Assembly (NCBI RefSeq): GCF_009389715.1
Contig: NC_052397.1
Coordinates: forward strand, 16,378,129 to 16,442,128
Direction of reading: 5' to 3'
Length of the DNA: 64,000 nucleotides
Source: Phoenix dactylifera
Taxonomy: Eukaryota > Streptophyta > Magnoliopsida > Arecales > Arecaceae
Shown: in pieces, positions 1 to 15,067 of the stretch
Position numbering within the stretch: position 1 is the first letter of the stretch
Layout of the letters: each line of letters starts with the position of its first letter
The notes under the pieces: generated by a model
What the model saw: the letters and a program-made list of their open reading frames with translations, nothing else
The model's database searches: none
Told to the model about the DNA's origin: nothing
Made by a program: the position numbers and the translations under genes

Positions 1-3000
1 TTCATCAGGCTACGTTGATCAGGAGAAACCAGAACAGGATTAGATCAATCAGGAGTGAGGATGGCCAGATGTCAGATGACCCGGCTATGATCCGGAGGAT
101 TGTGGAGTGCTATTTTAGAGCGAGGTGGACAGAGCAGGCTGGCGAGGGGGCCGGGGAGGATGGTGATGCGGCGACGAGGGTGTCGGAGGAGGAGACGCAG
201 CTTTGATCAGGCCGGTTTCGGTGGAGGAGATTCGGGAGGCGATCTGGTCCCTTGAGGGGACAAGGCGCCAGGGCCGGATGGATTTCCACCATTATTCTTT
301 CGGAGGTACTGGTTGATAGTGGGACAGGATGTGACGGCGGCCATACAGCAGTTTTTTACCACAGCGGTGATGTCAGCGGACTGGCAGCGTACTTTCATTA
401 CCCTTATACCGAAGCGGCGGGATGCTTCAGAGCCGGGGCACTTTCGACCGATTAGCCTGTGCACCACTGTGTACAAGGCTACGGCGAAGATCCTCGCCCA
501 CTAGGATGCGGGGCATTCTACTGAGGCTGATTAGTCCGGAGCAGGGAGCTTATAGGAGGTCGGAGCATATCCGACAATATCATGATTGCTCAGGAGTTCA
601 TGTTCGACTTGGAGAGGGCCCCGATGAGGAGTTTCTTGATGGGAGTCAAGCTTGATATGGAGCGGGCCTATGACAGGATGCGATGGGAGTTTGTTCATCA
701 GTCACTGCAGGGGTTTGGCTTTCCTGAGGAGTGGATTCGGTGGATCATGGGTTGCGTCAGGTCTCCATCCTTTGCCATACTGGTGAACGGTACGCCTTCT
801 CGCTACTTTGTGTCTGTGGGAGGGCTACGACAGGGTTGTCCCTTATCTCCCTTATTGTTTATTATCTGCGCGGATGCACTATCCAGAGTGTTGCGTCAGT
901 CTGTGATTACTCAGGAGTTGGGGGCTTATAGGCCTGTGGTGGAGGGTCCATCGATCTCTCACTTGCTCTTTGCGGATGATTGTTTGCTGTTAGCTCGTGC
1001 GACACGTCGAGATGCTATGGCGTTGGGTAGGATTCTACTGGGATTACTGTGCCATGTCTGGTCAACGGGTTAATTTCTCGAAATCTGCAGTTTGCTTTAG
1101 CCCGTCTACTAGGCAGGCGGTGGAGACATTCCATCTGTGAGATTTTGGGGGTGGGGAGCATGGTGGTGTGATGAGATACTTGGGGATCCCGCTATCAGGC
1201 CGGCGTCTGCGTGGGAGTGATTGCTCCTTCCTGGAGTCTACTGTCAGACAGAGGATGGAGGGCTGGCAGATGCACTCATTATCCATGATGGGGAGGGTCA
1301 CTTTGGCTCGGTCGGTACTCTCTTCGATTCCCATTTATTTGCTTTCCCATGCTTTTATTCCAGTGTCAGTTTTGAGGTCCATTGAGCAGCTGGTTAGGAA
1401 TTTCATCTGGGGGAGGCAAGGTGGCAGGGGCGGTATTCATCTGTTGGTTTGGGAGGTGGTGTGCCAGCCTACTAGATATGGAGGTTGGGGGTGCAGTCAC
1501 TGTTGGTACGGAGGGAGGCTTTAGTGGCTCGTCATGCTGCGAGGTATGTCTTGGAGCCTGATAGTATGTGGTCCTCTCTGATGAGGGCCAAGTATGGGGC
1601 TTTGGTTGCTGGTGTGAGAGCTGGGGCGCCGCCACTCTCTGGTATGGCGGGAGATGTGCGCCAGAGCTGGGAGGTTCTACCGGAGATCAGATTGGGCTAT
1701 AGGTGATGGTCGTTCCGTTGATGTCTTGGAGGATGTTGGGTGACTGCAGTGCCGATCAGTCGTATGCCGACCTTGGTGGACTCGGTGCGTCTTGCGGGCC
1801 GGAGGGTCAGCGACTGTTTGGATCCAGACGAGGGCGGTTGGAGGGAGGGCTGGTACGTGAGGTGTTTGGGCGCAGCTGGCTGCGACGATTTTGGGTCTTC
1901 CGGTGCCTTCTCAGGGGGAGTCAGACAGGTTGGTATGGGTGCCGTCGGGCCGATCACAGGTGCGAGCGAGGGATCTATACGCCCTCTTCAGCAGAGAGTC
2001 ACCTAGACGGATGGAGGGAGCTGATTTGGAGGATGCAGATTCATCCACGGGTGGCGCTATTCATCTGGAAGGTGGCCTGGGGCTGCCTTCCCACCAGGAG
2101 TGTGCTAGTCAGGCGGAGCATGAGGGTTCCTCAGGAGTGTGTGGTGTGTCCGAACATGGAGGAGACCATTCAGCATGTGCTTTTTGCAGTGCCCCAGGGC
2201 TCGAGAGATATGGAGGTCTTCGCCAGCGCCTGTTCCTCACTCCGTAGGGACGACACACGGATTTCATACAGTTACTGTGGGCTTCGGTTCGGAGCCCTAG
2301 GTTGGTGGAGGAGGGTATTATTAGGGCATACCTGGCCTACCATATCTGGTTGGACCGGAATGCCCGTTTGTTCGAGGGCAGGAGGCTCTCGGCGAGGATA
2401 GTGGCAAAGAGAGCTGTGCTTCAGGCTGGGGAGGTTTTCTCTTGCTTTTGGGCGAGTCTTCACTTGGGATGACTAGGGACATCTGGGATACCCGCAGTGC
2501 TGTTTTAGCGCCTAGGTTTGCCATTGTGTCTTGGGTACCCCCACCCCCTGGTTATCTTAAAGTGAATTTTGATGGTAGTGTGGCGACGGACGGGAGGTCG
2601 GGAGGGGCTGGATTTGTTATCCGGGACCATTTTGGGAGTATGGTGGCAGCAGGAGGCTGGGGCACGACGGGGGCTCACGGTCGTTGGGGCAGAGTGTGGG
2701 CTGCTTGGGCGGGCATGTCCTATGCGCGACGGGTGCTTGGGGCTAGCCGGCTGTACCTTGAGGGGGATTCCTCCATTGTCATAGATTGGATCCGGGGTGC
2801 TGATAGGTATGGAGACGGACATCTGCTCATTCGGGAGACCCGCAGACTGGCGAGGGAGATGGACGAGTTTCAGGCCGTGCCACATTTTACGGGAGGCGAA
2901 CAGGGCTGCTGACTGGGTCGCCTCCCATGTTGCACGACCATTCTGGGGAGCTCCACTGGACGTCCACAGTGGAGTTACCGCCACATTTGTATTTTTTACT

Positions 3001-3074
3001 TTCTTCTGATTAGGCAGGATGTACTCACGTTAGAGCTATATGAATTGCCGTTTTGACCAAAAAAAAAAAAAAAA
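1..3074 (+). mobile_element. Degraded L1-type LINE (RT plus RNase H), 5' end outside window
   Basis: Frame fragments on the plus strand add up to the C-terminal half of a plant L1 ORF2. Reverse transcriptase pieces lie at about 210-1070 (F-R-P-I-S-L-C box near 440-470, G-L-R-Q-G-C-P box near 820-845, catalytic F-A-D-D near 970-980). An RT thumb piece lies at 1168-1524, a zinc-finger (zf-RVT) piece at about 1980-2280 with C-V-V-C-P, and an RNase H domain at 2550-2910 (N-F-D-G-S, L-E-G-D-S). Stops and frameshifts separate the pieces, so no full protein can be made. In the RNase H the glutamate expected before L-W-A is replaced. The element ends in a 16-A tail at 3059-3074, which fixes strand and 3' end. 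The left end is cut by the window, so total length is unknown. Confidence 0.93.
2550..2912 (+). pseudogene. LINE RNase H domain, remnant
   Basis: This is the best preserved piece of the first LINE. It reads V-N-F-D-G-S, then G-G-A-G-F-V-I-R-D, then L-E-G-D-S-S-I-V-I-D-W-I, the order typical of RNase H fused to plant L1-type reverse transcriptases. The last motif, A-D-W-V-A, is in another frame at about 2900-2930, so a frameshift separates the final catalytic region from the rest. Confidence 0.85.
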
Positions 3075-4159
3075 TACTAATATATATATGCATGCAGATA
3101 TATACGATATCTTTTTAAATTTTTCTTGTTTGCGTTTGCTGAGAGCATTGAGTACCTAGTTTTACTAGGATATTTCTTATTTTATTTCAAGTTCGGCTGA
3201 TTATAATGCCTTGGTTTTTGCTAAGAAGTCTTAATTAAAAAGAGCTTTATTTTATATGTTGGATCATGATAAATAAAGTAGGATAGGTCATAAGAGTATC
3301 TTAAATTATGAGAAAAGGTATTCGATAATAGTGAGGCAACTTGTTGAGTCAGGGTCCTTATTGCACTTAGCCTGTGGACTACTATTGGGTAGTGAGACAA
3401 GTATAAGGATCGAGATCGCTCTTTTGTCGCATGAAAATAGCCAAATAGATTTTTTCAATTTTGTATAAGTTTTAAGATCTATCCCATATAGAATCGATAT
3501 GAGACTAGTGTATCTTCATATTTTTTTTTATTTATACCACATTTTCAGGACAAATTCTTTCAAATCTAAATAAATATTATAAATTCAATCACACAATGCC
3601 ATGGATCAACCTATGACAATAACTCTGTACTGCAATACCCTCTAGTCCACAGAGATAATATATAAGCTAAAGCCGCGTTTCATAATCAATTTGCTACAAC
3701 TCAAAATTTTATCCAAAAAAACTAACTAGAATTATTTAAATTTTTTTATTTTATAATATACTTAAAGATTAATCAGTGCATAGTTGATGCAGAACTAAAC
3801 TTGTATCCGTGCAAATCCTCATGGTATATGTTTTACTCCATAAAGTATTTCACAACCTCTGATCACCGCCACACCATTCCATCGTGGACATGAACATTGT
3901 CAAAATCCAATGATCTTTGTCGGCGATGAACCATGATGTGCCATACTTGACTACAAAACAAAACATGTAGAGCTAAGCATCCAAATTTGACCACGTAAAA
4001 CCTACTTACCACTATTTTAACATCTCTCCCAAAAAAGCAAATTTGAAACATTTTTTTGACTTTTTTTAGGTGGTATCATGTGGTGTGGTCCATTAGATCC
4101 GAGTTTGAATATGCTGAAGAGTAGCAATCCCTTGTTTGGATCCATCTCTTTTTTTTTTG

Positions 4160-4225
<66 letters not shown>
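3075..4225. other. AT-rich intergenic DNA, no gene seen
   Basis: I see no coding or structural signal here apart from short A/T runs and a homopolymer G tract at the right end. ORFs in this stretch are short and low complexity. Confidence 0.6.
4162..4225. repeat. Homopolymer G tract, 64 nt
   Basis: Sixty-four consecutive G on the plus strand. It directly follows the 3' end of a minus-strand LINE remnant, so on the LINE strand it is a poly-C tail-side tract. The length may be unreliable because homopolymers this long are hard to sequence and assemble. Confidence 0.9.
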
Positions 4226-4226
<1 letters not shown>

Positions 4227-4450
4227 ATTTTATTCATCCCGAACTAAAGAAAGTACATCGATATGAAATCAAAAAACTTAGATGTATAAAAAATAAAAAA
4301 TATATACCGACACAGCAATCCACAAAATAGTTCTAAATGATTAGCTATATATATTATCATCCAATCAGTTGCGTAATTCAACTTCTCCAAAAATATGGTA
4401 TATATCCACAAATATCTGGAGCTATTTTTAATTCTCTGCCATATGATATC
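4226..4450 (-). mobile_element. LINE 3' fragment (RNase H C-terminus)
   Basis: The minus strand reads N-Y-A-T-D-W-M-I-I-Y-I-A-N-H, matching the A-D-W-V-A-x-Y-V-A-x-H-S signature at the end of the RNase H domain in other LINE copies of this window. Only the terminal part of the domain and its 3' UTR are present. The piece stops at the G tract. Confidence 0.65.
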
Positions 4451-5689
4451 TGGACAAATGTAGCGGACCATGTTACAGCACCAGCCTAGAAACATAGGAG
4501 GCATGGTTGTGGCAGCCATGGGAGGTAAAGCTGGATGGCAAAGGGGGGAGACGGCCATTGGCCATAAAAGGCGAGGTGGAGGCGACCATTGGAGTCACCT
4601 AGCTTTTTTTTGGATAAAAATGGTAATTTAAATTACTTTAAAGTAGGAATGTCTGCTACAAATGTTAAAAAAAAATTCTCTAAAGTGCCAGATGAAGAAG
4701 GAGATGATCCAGTCTGCAGCCCTTATTTATCTTTCGAAATACTCTTGCTTCTCTTCGAACAATCACGCTCCGGAGCTTCACGGTGCATGCCTCCCACCAT
4801 CATGCGCCATGTCCTTTTTTTTTTTTTTTTCTTTTTTTTTTTTGTAAAAATGCACCATGTCCTTTTTTTTGCTAAAAATGCACCATGTCCTTCACGGGCA
4901 TCATTTCCAGCAAATCGTTCCTTTCATTCGAACTGCTGCAGAGAGTGGGGTATCGAGTTAAACCTGGAAGTAGGTGGCAGCTCTTGACCGTACGTAGTTT
5001 AAACAGGGGTAAGTTTGTTTATAGATTAAAAAAGTTACATTAAATTGCTCTGGTAGGGTCAAGGGCCTCAATTTGGACACCACGAAGGGGACACTGAGCC
5101 TGCATCAATTTGGAAGTGGCTCTGGAAGTAATAAAATAAAATGCTAATCTATATAGGATATCATTTCAGTTCGCCGTACAGTTTAGCATGTTGATGCGAG
5201 TATCTCTTTCTCTCCCTTTCTCTATGCTAATCCGAAACATGGTTAGAAATATGACCGTTGTTTGTTAGAAATTTAAGAATTAGGTTTTCCCAAAGTGGTG
5301 CATCACCATCATTTTTCTTAACCATTTCTTTGGATCTCCTGAACACATCGTAAAATTGTGATATTATTTATTTAAATAAAGTATTGGCTAGACTGACTGA
5401 CGGCCTTTAGTAGACATCTCGTCAATCTCTGGCCACAACGTGGGATTCGCATCATCGAGTAATGTGTGAAGGACGAAGCTTTAATAAAATATTAATCCTA
5501 CAACTTGATGACGAGAACCGAGGACAGGTGCGTATAGAATATATATATTAATCAGAAGGCAACAAGAAAATATAACCTAGAGCCAAAACGCGAACATGAC
5601 TTCCTTCTTATCAATCAAAAAAAAAAAAAAAACCATCCTATAGAAAATTCAGTCTAATTTAATTTTTTTTTGCTAAAATAGACATTTCA
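4451..5689. other. Intergenic DNA, no gene seen
   Basis: The stretch holds T-rich tracts near 4817-4842, A runs near 5620-5633 and AT-rich sequence. An ORF at 4589-4987 is broken up by homopolymer F residues and has no recognisable domain, so it is not called. Confidence 0.55.
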
Positions 5690-5771
5690 TATATACTAGG
5701 GTATGAATACATCCAGTAGAATCTCAACCAACGCAAATCATCCTCACCAACCGCATAAAGTGCCTCCTGAG

Positions 5772-7654
5772 TAGGGCGTGGCAATCGGTGTCGGATCGGG
5801 TCATAAACGGATCGGGTCACATGCAGGTTGGGTCAGAAAATCATAAACCTAAACCCGACCTGTTTATTAAACAGGTTCAGAAATTACAAACCTGAACCTG
5901 ACCTACTTTTATTAAACAGGTAACCCGATCGACCTGTTTAATCTGTTTGCCCAACCTGACCCGTTTAACCTGTTTAGCCTTTTTAACCTGCCAACCCGAC
6001 CTGTTTAGACCTGTTTAACCTGTTTAGAACTATTTTAACATGTTTAACTCGTTTAACCTATTTAGACCTGTTTAACCTACCCAACAGTTAAACGGGTCAG
6101 ACATCTAAAATTCGTATTCCGACCTAATTAATAAACAGGTTAAACGGGTCGACCTGTTTTGCGACCCGAACCTGTTTAGGCCAAATCCAAACCTGTTTAT
6201 GGCGGGTCGAACACGGGTCGAGTTGGCGGGTCGGGTATATTTCACTACAAAAAATACACTTTAGCGACCACTCTTTCGGCGACTACTGAATCGTGGTCGC
6301 GTCAAATAAGGCTATTTGCGACCAACATCCTTATTAGTTACTGAATGATTGTCCTACACCGACGAAATGGATATTTGGTCGTGGAAAAGCAAAACCAAGT
6401 TGGCGGGTGGCGGTAAAAACTTTGGGCGACTAACGTTTGGTCACGGAAAAGAAGGCTATCTGCGACCAACATCCTTGTTAGTTACGGAATAAATATCTTA
6501 CACCGACGAAATGCCATATTTAGTCACGGAAAAGCAAAACTAAGTTGGCACGAGTCCAATATTTCGCGCGGGCTGGAGGTAAAACTTTTGGCGACTAAAT
6601 TTTGGTCCTTAAAGTTCACCTCCAACGACTAAAAAAAATTTAGTCCAGAAAAACTTTTACGAATCTACTTTCGGTCCTTAAAGTTTCCATAAAATCGAAC
6701 GATGTTGTGCTAGCCCCTGTAAAATGCTAATTTCTAAGTTCAAAAAAAGAAAAAACTGCTTATTTTCAAACAGTGCCATTTGAACATCTTAATTCACTTA
6801 GGCATGCATATTCTTGTCTCTTCGGCTAAATCTCAATCCACAACTTTTCTTCATACTTAAATTCTTTTTTATTATTATTATTATAATATAATTTTAAAAG
6901 CTCGAGCTCGATGCTTGACTCCTTATCAAATAAATATATGGATCGATAGGATACGCGACATGAGGACGTGGCAGGAACGAAAATTCGCTTAAAAATATAT
7001 AGAATTCTTGGACATCCTACGGGCAGGATCGAAAATCCGCTCCGAAATAAATCTGCACGCATCCTTTTTAGTTACTGAATGATTGTTTTACATTTTGATG
7101 TGTTTGGTGATGATTATCACCTTAACATATGGTATGGATGAAACATTTTGATGAATGGTTAATAGGTTTGCTTGACTTTAGACTTATAGATGATGATATT
7201 TATAATGAATGATTATGGATTCTCCAATATTGTGTATACTTCTATTTGGATGAGCAAATGTATTGTGCAATATGGATAATGGATTAGGCTGTGTTGGTTG
7301 TACAGGATTTGGAACGAGCCTAAAAATAAATATTAAGCTTATAATTTGAATTATTAATTAAATACAAGTTAATACTTTCTGCCACCAAAAAATACGACGA
7401 ACTATTTGGTCGGCGTGGGAATTAGCGACAACAAATTTGGTCGCTGAAAAGTTGCTTTGGCAACCAAACATTGGTCGTTGTTGGTGTACCTTAGGTGACC
7501 ACACAATATTGGTCGCCAAAACCTTTCAGTGACTAGGGTTCGGCGACGAAGAGTATTCTAGTCGCGAAAAGATTTCGGCAACCAAATATGGTTATTCGGC
7601 GACTCGAATCTTAGTCGCTAAATATGTATTTTCTTGTAGTGTTTTGCCACCCTA
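5772..7654. mobile_element. Non-autonomous hAT element inserted in a LINE
   Basis: The terminal inverted repeats begin TAGGG and continue into TGGCAA on both ends (5772 rightward, 7654 leftward). An 8-bp target duplication CTCCTGAG flanks the element exactly (5764-5771 and 7655-7662). An 8-bp duplication with TAGGG-TGGCAA termini is diagnostic of hAT transposons. The interior left part (5790-6240) is a dense array of short motifs of the type ACCTGTTTA and CGGGTC in both orientations, as in hAT subterminal regions. No transposase is left. A CACTA element interrupts it at 6243-7641. Confidence 0.88.
6243..7641. mobile_element. Non-autonomous CACTA (En/Spm-type) element nested in the hAT
   Basis: The ends are CACTACAAAA at 6243 and the reverse complement TTCTTGTAGTG at 7641. 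The element is flanked by the 3-bp duplication TTT (6240-6242 and 7642-7644). Subterminal regions carry many copies of GCGACTA/GCGACCA in both orientations, the usual transposase-binding pattern of CACTA elements. About 90 bp near 6320-6400 is repeated near 6458-6547, with a partial third copy near 7060. No transposase or TNP2 coding sequence is seen. Confidence 0.9.
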
Positions 7655-8516
7655 CTCCTGAGTGGCTCGCAACATACGCCGCCACCCAGTCTATTGCTCC
7701 GTTAGCCTCACGATATACATGCATAGCCCAAAAAGTAATCCCTCTCTCACCGTCAACCATATGTCACGGAGCAAAGGATGAACTCCTCCATCGCTGCGAG
7801 TGCCCTGCTGGATCCAGCTGATCACCGTGGCCGAATCGCCTTCCAAGAGAATGGAACTCGCCTAAAGTACATGTCGTGCATACCGCAATCCCATCCAAGC
7901 CACTTGCAGCTCTGCTCCTCAGATCGAGGTATCAAAGATCTGACAACCCCCTGCTGCCACCGTGCTGGAGCTCGGACCCCTGATAACAAATCCCGCCCCT
8001 TCTCTCCTGCCTCATCCAGGACTGAGCTATCAAAATTGACCTCGAGGAAACTCGGGGGTGGGGGCTCCCAGGTAAAAACCACCATATGAGAAGCTGCCGA
8101 AGCAGTATGGGGGACTCAGATATCTCGAACTGTCAAGATCTATACTCCGAATATACATGAAAGAACTCTGTTGCCTGTGCCCGAGCTCGCTCCATCACGA
8201 ACCGTGGGGACGGACTGTGCTCGCCAAACACTCTGGCGTTCCTGGCCATCCATAGCTGGTAAGTGATGCAGGACGCCCTAATAGCCGCCAGAAGCATCTG
8301 AGGGGAGCTAGACCAATGCCGAATCTCCTCCCGGAAGCAATCCCTCCGACTCCACACACTCTCCGGGATTCCGGATAGCCTCGAGGTCCATCTCGCCCAG
8401 ACACACAGGAATAGTGCATGATCTACTGCCTCGTCCAATTTCAATTGTTCACTGCCTTTCTTTTGGAGTGACTCCAAATTAACAATCAAAGCTGGGTGAG
8501 AGGGGAGGTAAAACAA

Positions 8517-9740
8517 AACAACAAGCGCCTATGTACTAAAGGCTTAGAGCTGATAAGTTACCCAAAAAAAAAAACAGAAAAAAAAAATGTTGGGATGGCA
8601 GCTGGCAGGAGTTTTAAAATATCTCATTCATTCCGAATCCTAATAGAATCCTATGCAAATCTGATTATATTCCAGTCAAGTATATATCCGACCCGTCCGA
8701 ATAATCTGATTTGAATGACAATTAACTGAAGGGCTCAAATATTTGATTAATTTTCTATTTTTTGGTGGAATGGATTTAAATTTTTTAGATAAATTTTTAA
8801 TCGAATTTAGGAGGAATTTGGATGGTAAGATTTTAAATGATTTATGACACCTTTAAAGCAAATTTTGCCGATATCTCCATTGCCATTTTATGGCTAACCA
8901 TCCTAGATGAACAGTAAATAACATTATTAGGTCCCAGCCATTATATTCCACGTGCCATGTCATGCCACCTCAGGTCATGGGGGACCTGGGGTCCCCTAAT
9001 CTTCCTCTCAATTATTAGCATTCATAGTGCTACCGGTCCCGAAATTTGTCAAGTGGGAACATAGAAATGACCGCATAAATGTGGTCCCCAATAATCATTA
9101 GAGCACGAAAAGAGAGTTCTTTACAGTCTACATAGTCTGAAAAAACTTTATTATTAGAAATCATATATTTTGGGGTAGAGGAAATCATATATTTTCAAAA
9201 TCCATTATAGATATATTAAGATCTCTCAAAGATATGATTCTAATAGCACAAAATCAAGCATTGGTTATTTGAGACAGCCTTCAGTATAATTCAAAAATTA
9301 CTTGATGCGACTTAACGCATCTCAGAGTTCGTCTCCAAATTTTGTTTTTCCATTTAAGCCAAACAACACCCACTTAAATGTCCTAGCTTTGGGTCTAAAC
9401 TTTTGCTATCAACAATGGATATCCTGTATCTTTGAGTAAGATCTAGTCTAAGTCTTTTTAATTGATATTATAATTTTTATTTATTTATTTTTAAGAGGGA
9501 GGATGGTAGAAGATCCAAGCAGTTTTCCATTCAAAAGAATTAAATGAAGTAGCAAAATTCTGATGCAACCCTACCAGCTAAAACGAACCCAACCATAATA
9601 AATGGATTTTAATTAAATTTTTAGCAAAATCTGATTTGATCCATTCAATCCAAAATCAAGTTCATTATAAATAGGTAGGTTTGGGTTGGACTCGTGAATA
9701 CAGTGGAACACCCAAAATCATATGGCTAAGAACCAATCAG
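8517..9740. other. AT-rich intergenic DNA, no gene seen
   Basis: No ORF with recognisable content and no transposon ends were found. Confidence 0.55.
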
Positions 9741-10530
9741 CTTCCAAACTCATTCTCGAAGATATGATAGCCGCCCCACTGCCACCATCCTAAAACTCAG
9801 GCCTCTAATGACAAATCCGGCTCCTCCCCTCTTACCTCCATTCAAGATTGAGCCATCAAATTTGACCTTGAGAAAACTCAGAGGTGGAGGCTCCCAAGTA
9901 AAGAATACCATGTGAAGAGCTGCTGAAATAGAATGGGAGCCCCAAATGTTCCGAGCTATCAAAGGTCCATGATCTAAGCGTGCATAAATGATCTCTGTCG
10001 CCTGTGCTCGAGCACACTCCATCATGAACTGCGTGGACGGATTGTGCTCGCCAAAGACCCGAGCATTCCTAGCCAGCCATACCTCATAGGCTATGCAAGA
10101 CGCTCTAATAGCCACTCGACACATCTGAGAGATACCAGACCTTTGACGAATAACCTCTAGGAAAGAGTCCCTCCAGCTCCAAGCATCCTGCGGGACCCCA
10201 GACAAAATTCAAGCTCCACTTGTCCACACACATTAGAATAGCATATGATCCACCAACTCGTCCATCCTGCAATTCAGGCACTAGAGAAATATGCTCACTC
10301 CTCGTCTACTTAACACTGAGCTCGTCGGCAAGCGCTCCCAAACCACCTTCTAGATGAAACAAAGTAACTCTATGGTGTAGCCTAAAACCTCATACCTAGC
10401 CACAATCCGAGCCCAACTCCGACTCCCGCTGGAGAACCCGGGAAACATCACCAACCCTGACACTGGCTCTGCAAATAGTGCTCCAAACTCTGACATCTCG
10501 TCCTACAAAATTCGGAACCAGGAGCGACTA
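9741..10530 (-). mobile_element. LINE remnant (zf-RVT and start of RNase H)
   Basis: On the minus strand, 10530-10205 carries broken zf-RVT sequence and 10205-9750 runs open through A-S-C-I-A-Y-E-V-W-L-A-R-N-A-R-V-F-G-E-H into F-T-W-E-P-P-P-L-S-F-L-K-V-K-F-D-G-S and G-A-G-F-V-I-R, the beginning of RNase H. It is clearly related to the copy at 7.8-8.5 kb. The RNase H C-terminus and 3' tail are missing, so this copy is truncated at both ends. Confidence 0.85.
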
Positions 10531-11534
10531 AACCCGCTATACTAAATGCTTCCCAAACAACTAGCTAAGCATAATTTAGCATTTATTGATAGATGCAATC
10601 GCACTATAGAAATATAGTAATTAAAAGAAGCCCAACAAGGCAACAAGGTATGCTATTGGACTAGGTCAGCGCCGGAAAGTATTGAATCTGGACTTGGACC
10701 CTGAAGAAAGATCTAGTATAAATTTGATCCAAACACTATCAATTAATTCGATTGCTTCTGGATTCACGTTGACCAAAAATAAGGATCCAGATCCAGATTC
10801 ATAGATTCTTCCATTGGAGCAGTAAAAGTAGATATGCCAAAAAGCGACAAAGTAATACCGACGTGGCATGAGAAGCGAAGGAATGGCCGTAAAGAAAAAT
10901 ATAAATATACCGATTTAATTTAAGAAGAAACTAAAGATATAAGAATAAAATTATATAAATCAAGTTAATATATATTAAGAACGTTAATTTTTGAACTGAT
11001 GTTTACGAGCCATATTGGTTCACTGCGGGCATCTACAATCCATAATATGGACGTATTACTTGCACTTTTTGCGTGTTCCACACATGGGGTGGTGCAATAC
11101 ATGGAAGCCGTTCCAATCTGATCTCAACTCTTCTATCATCTGTTCACGATGGAGTTGTGGTTGTCGCTAATGGTGGCTTGAAAACATTTCATGGTTTGGT
11201 TCGAGGTTGAGGAGTGTTCGCATCGGAGTTGCAGTTTCCCCCAGTGTAACTTCAGGGACCTTAATTTCAAGAATGGATTGAGTCAAAGTTGCGTCGAGGC
11301 TCGAGTGTGAGATCAAGGTTTCTTTCACCCTACTTGCTGCCCTGGTTACTGAGAACAGTTTTACAAACGCTAAATTAATCTCCATGACAGAGGGATGGCT
11401 GGAATCACGCGGCAGATGCTTCCGTGACTCGAATCCCAAGCGTAGCACCGAGCTCGGGAGCACGTTCTCTTCCACTGTTCCCGAGGACATGTGACACACG
11501 GACTCTGTCGTCTCTTCCCGGTTCCCATGGCTCC
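10531..11534. other. Upstream region of the P450 gene
   Basis: No gene was found. A 165-residue antisense ORF at 11167-11664 overlaps the P450 leader and first codons and has no recognisable domain. Confidence 0.5.
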
Positions 11535-11540
11535 TATAAA
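11535..11540 (+). promoter_or_regulatory. TATA box of the P450 gene
   Basis: TATAAA lies 93 bp before the P450 start codon at 11628, a spacing that allows a TSS near 11565 and a short leader. Confidence 0.6.
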
Positions 11541-11627
11541 CTGATGCCATGTCTCTTCCACCGCCTCCCTTATCAAACCATCGCCATAGCGTGTGTTTGC
11601 GAGCAAGAGAGGGGGCGAGTAGACACC

Positions 11628-15067
<3,440 letters not shown>

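Larger units (their letters stand above)
5690..8516 (-). mobile_element. LINE remnant (zf-RVT and RNase H), split by a nested hAT/CACTA insertion
   Basis: Read on the minus strand, 8516-8133 encodes the post-RT zinc-finger region and 8085-7822 the start of RNase H (P-P-P-S-F-L-E-V-N-F-D-S-S). The end of the domain (A-I-D-W-V-A-A-Y-V-A-S-H-S) straddles the insertion: joining 7663 to 5771 restores a continuous reading. The insertion occupies 5772-7654. Stops and frameshifts make the element inactive. The exact 3' end near 5690 is uncertain. Confidence 0.85.

Noticed and set aside
4078-4330. Poly-glycine ORFs
   Set aside because: Translation of the 64-G homopolymer.
5790-6240. Dense short repeats suspected to be a CRISPR-like array or regulatory array
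   Set aside because: Irregular spacing, both orientations, and location inside a hAT with an 8-bp duplication; these are subterminal transposase-binding repeats.
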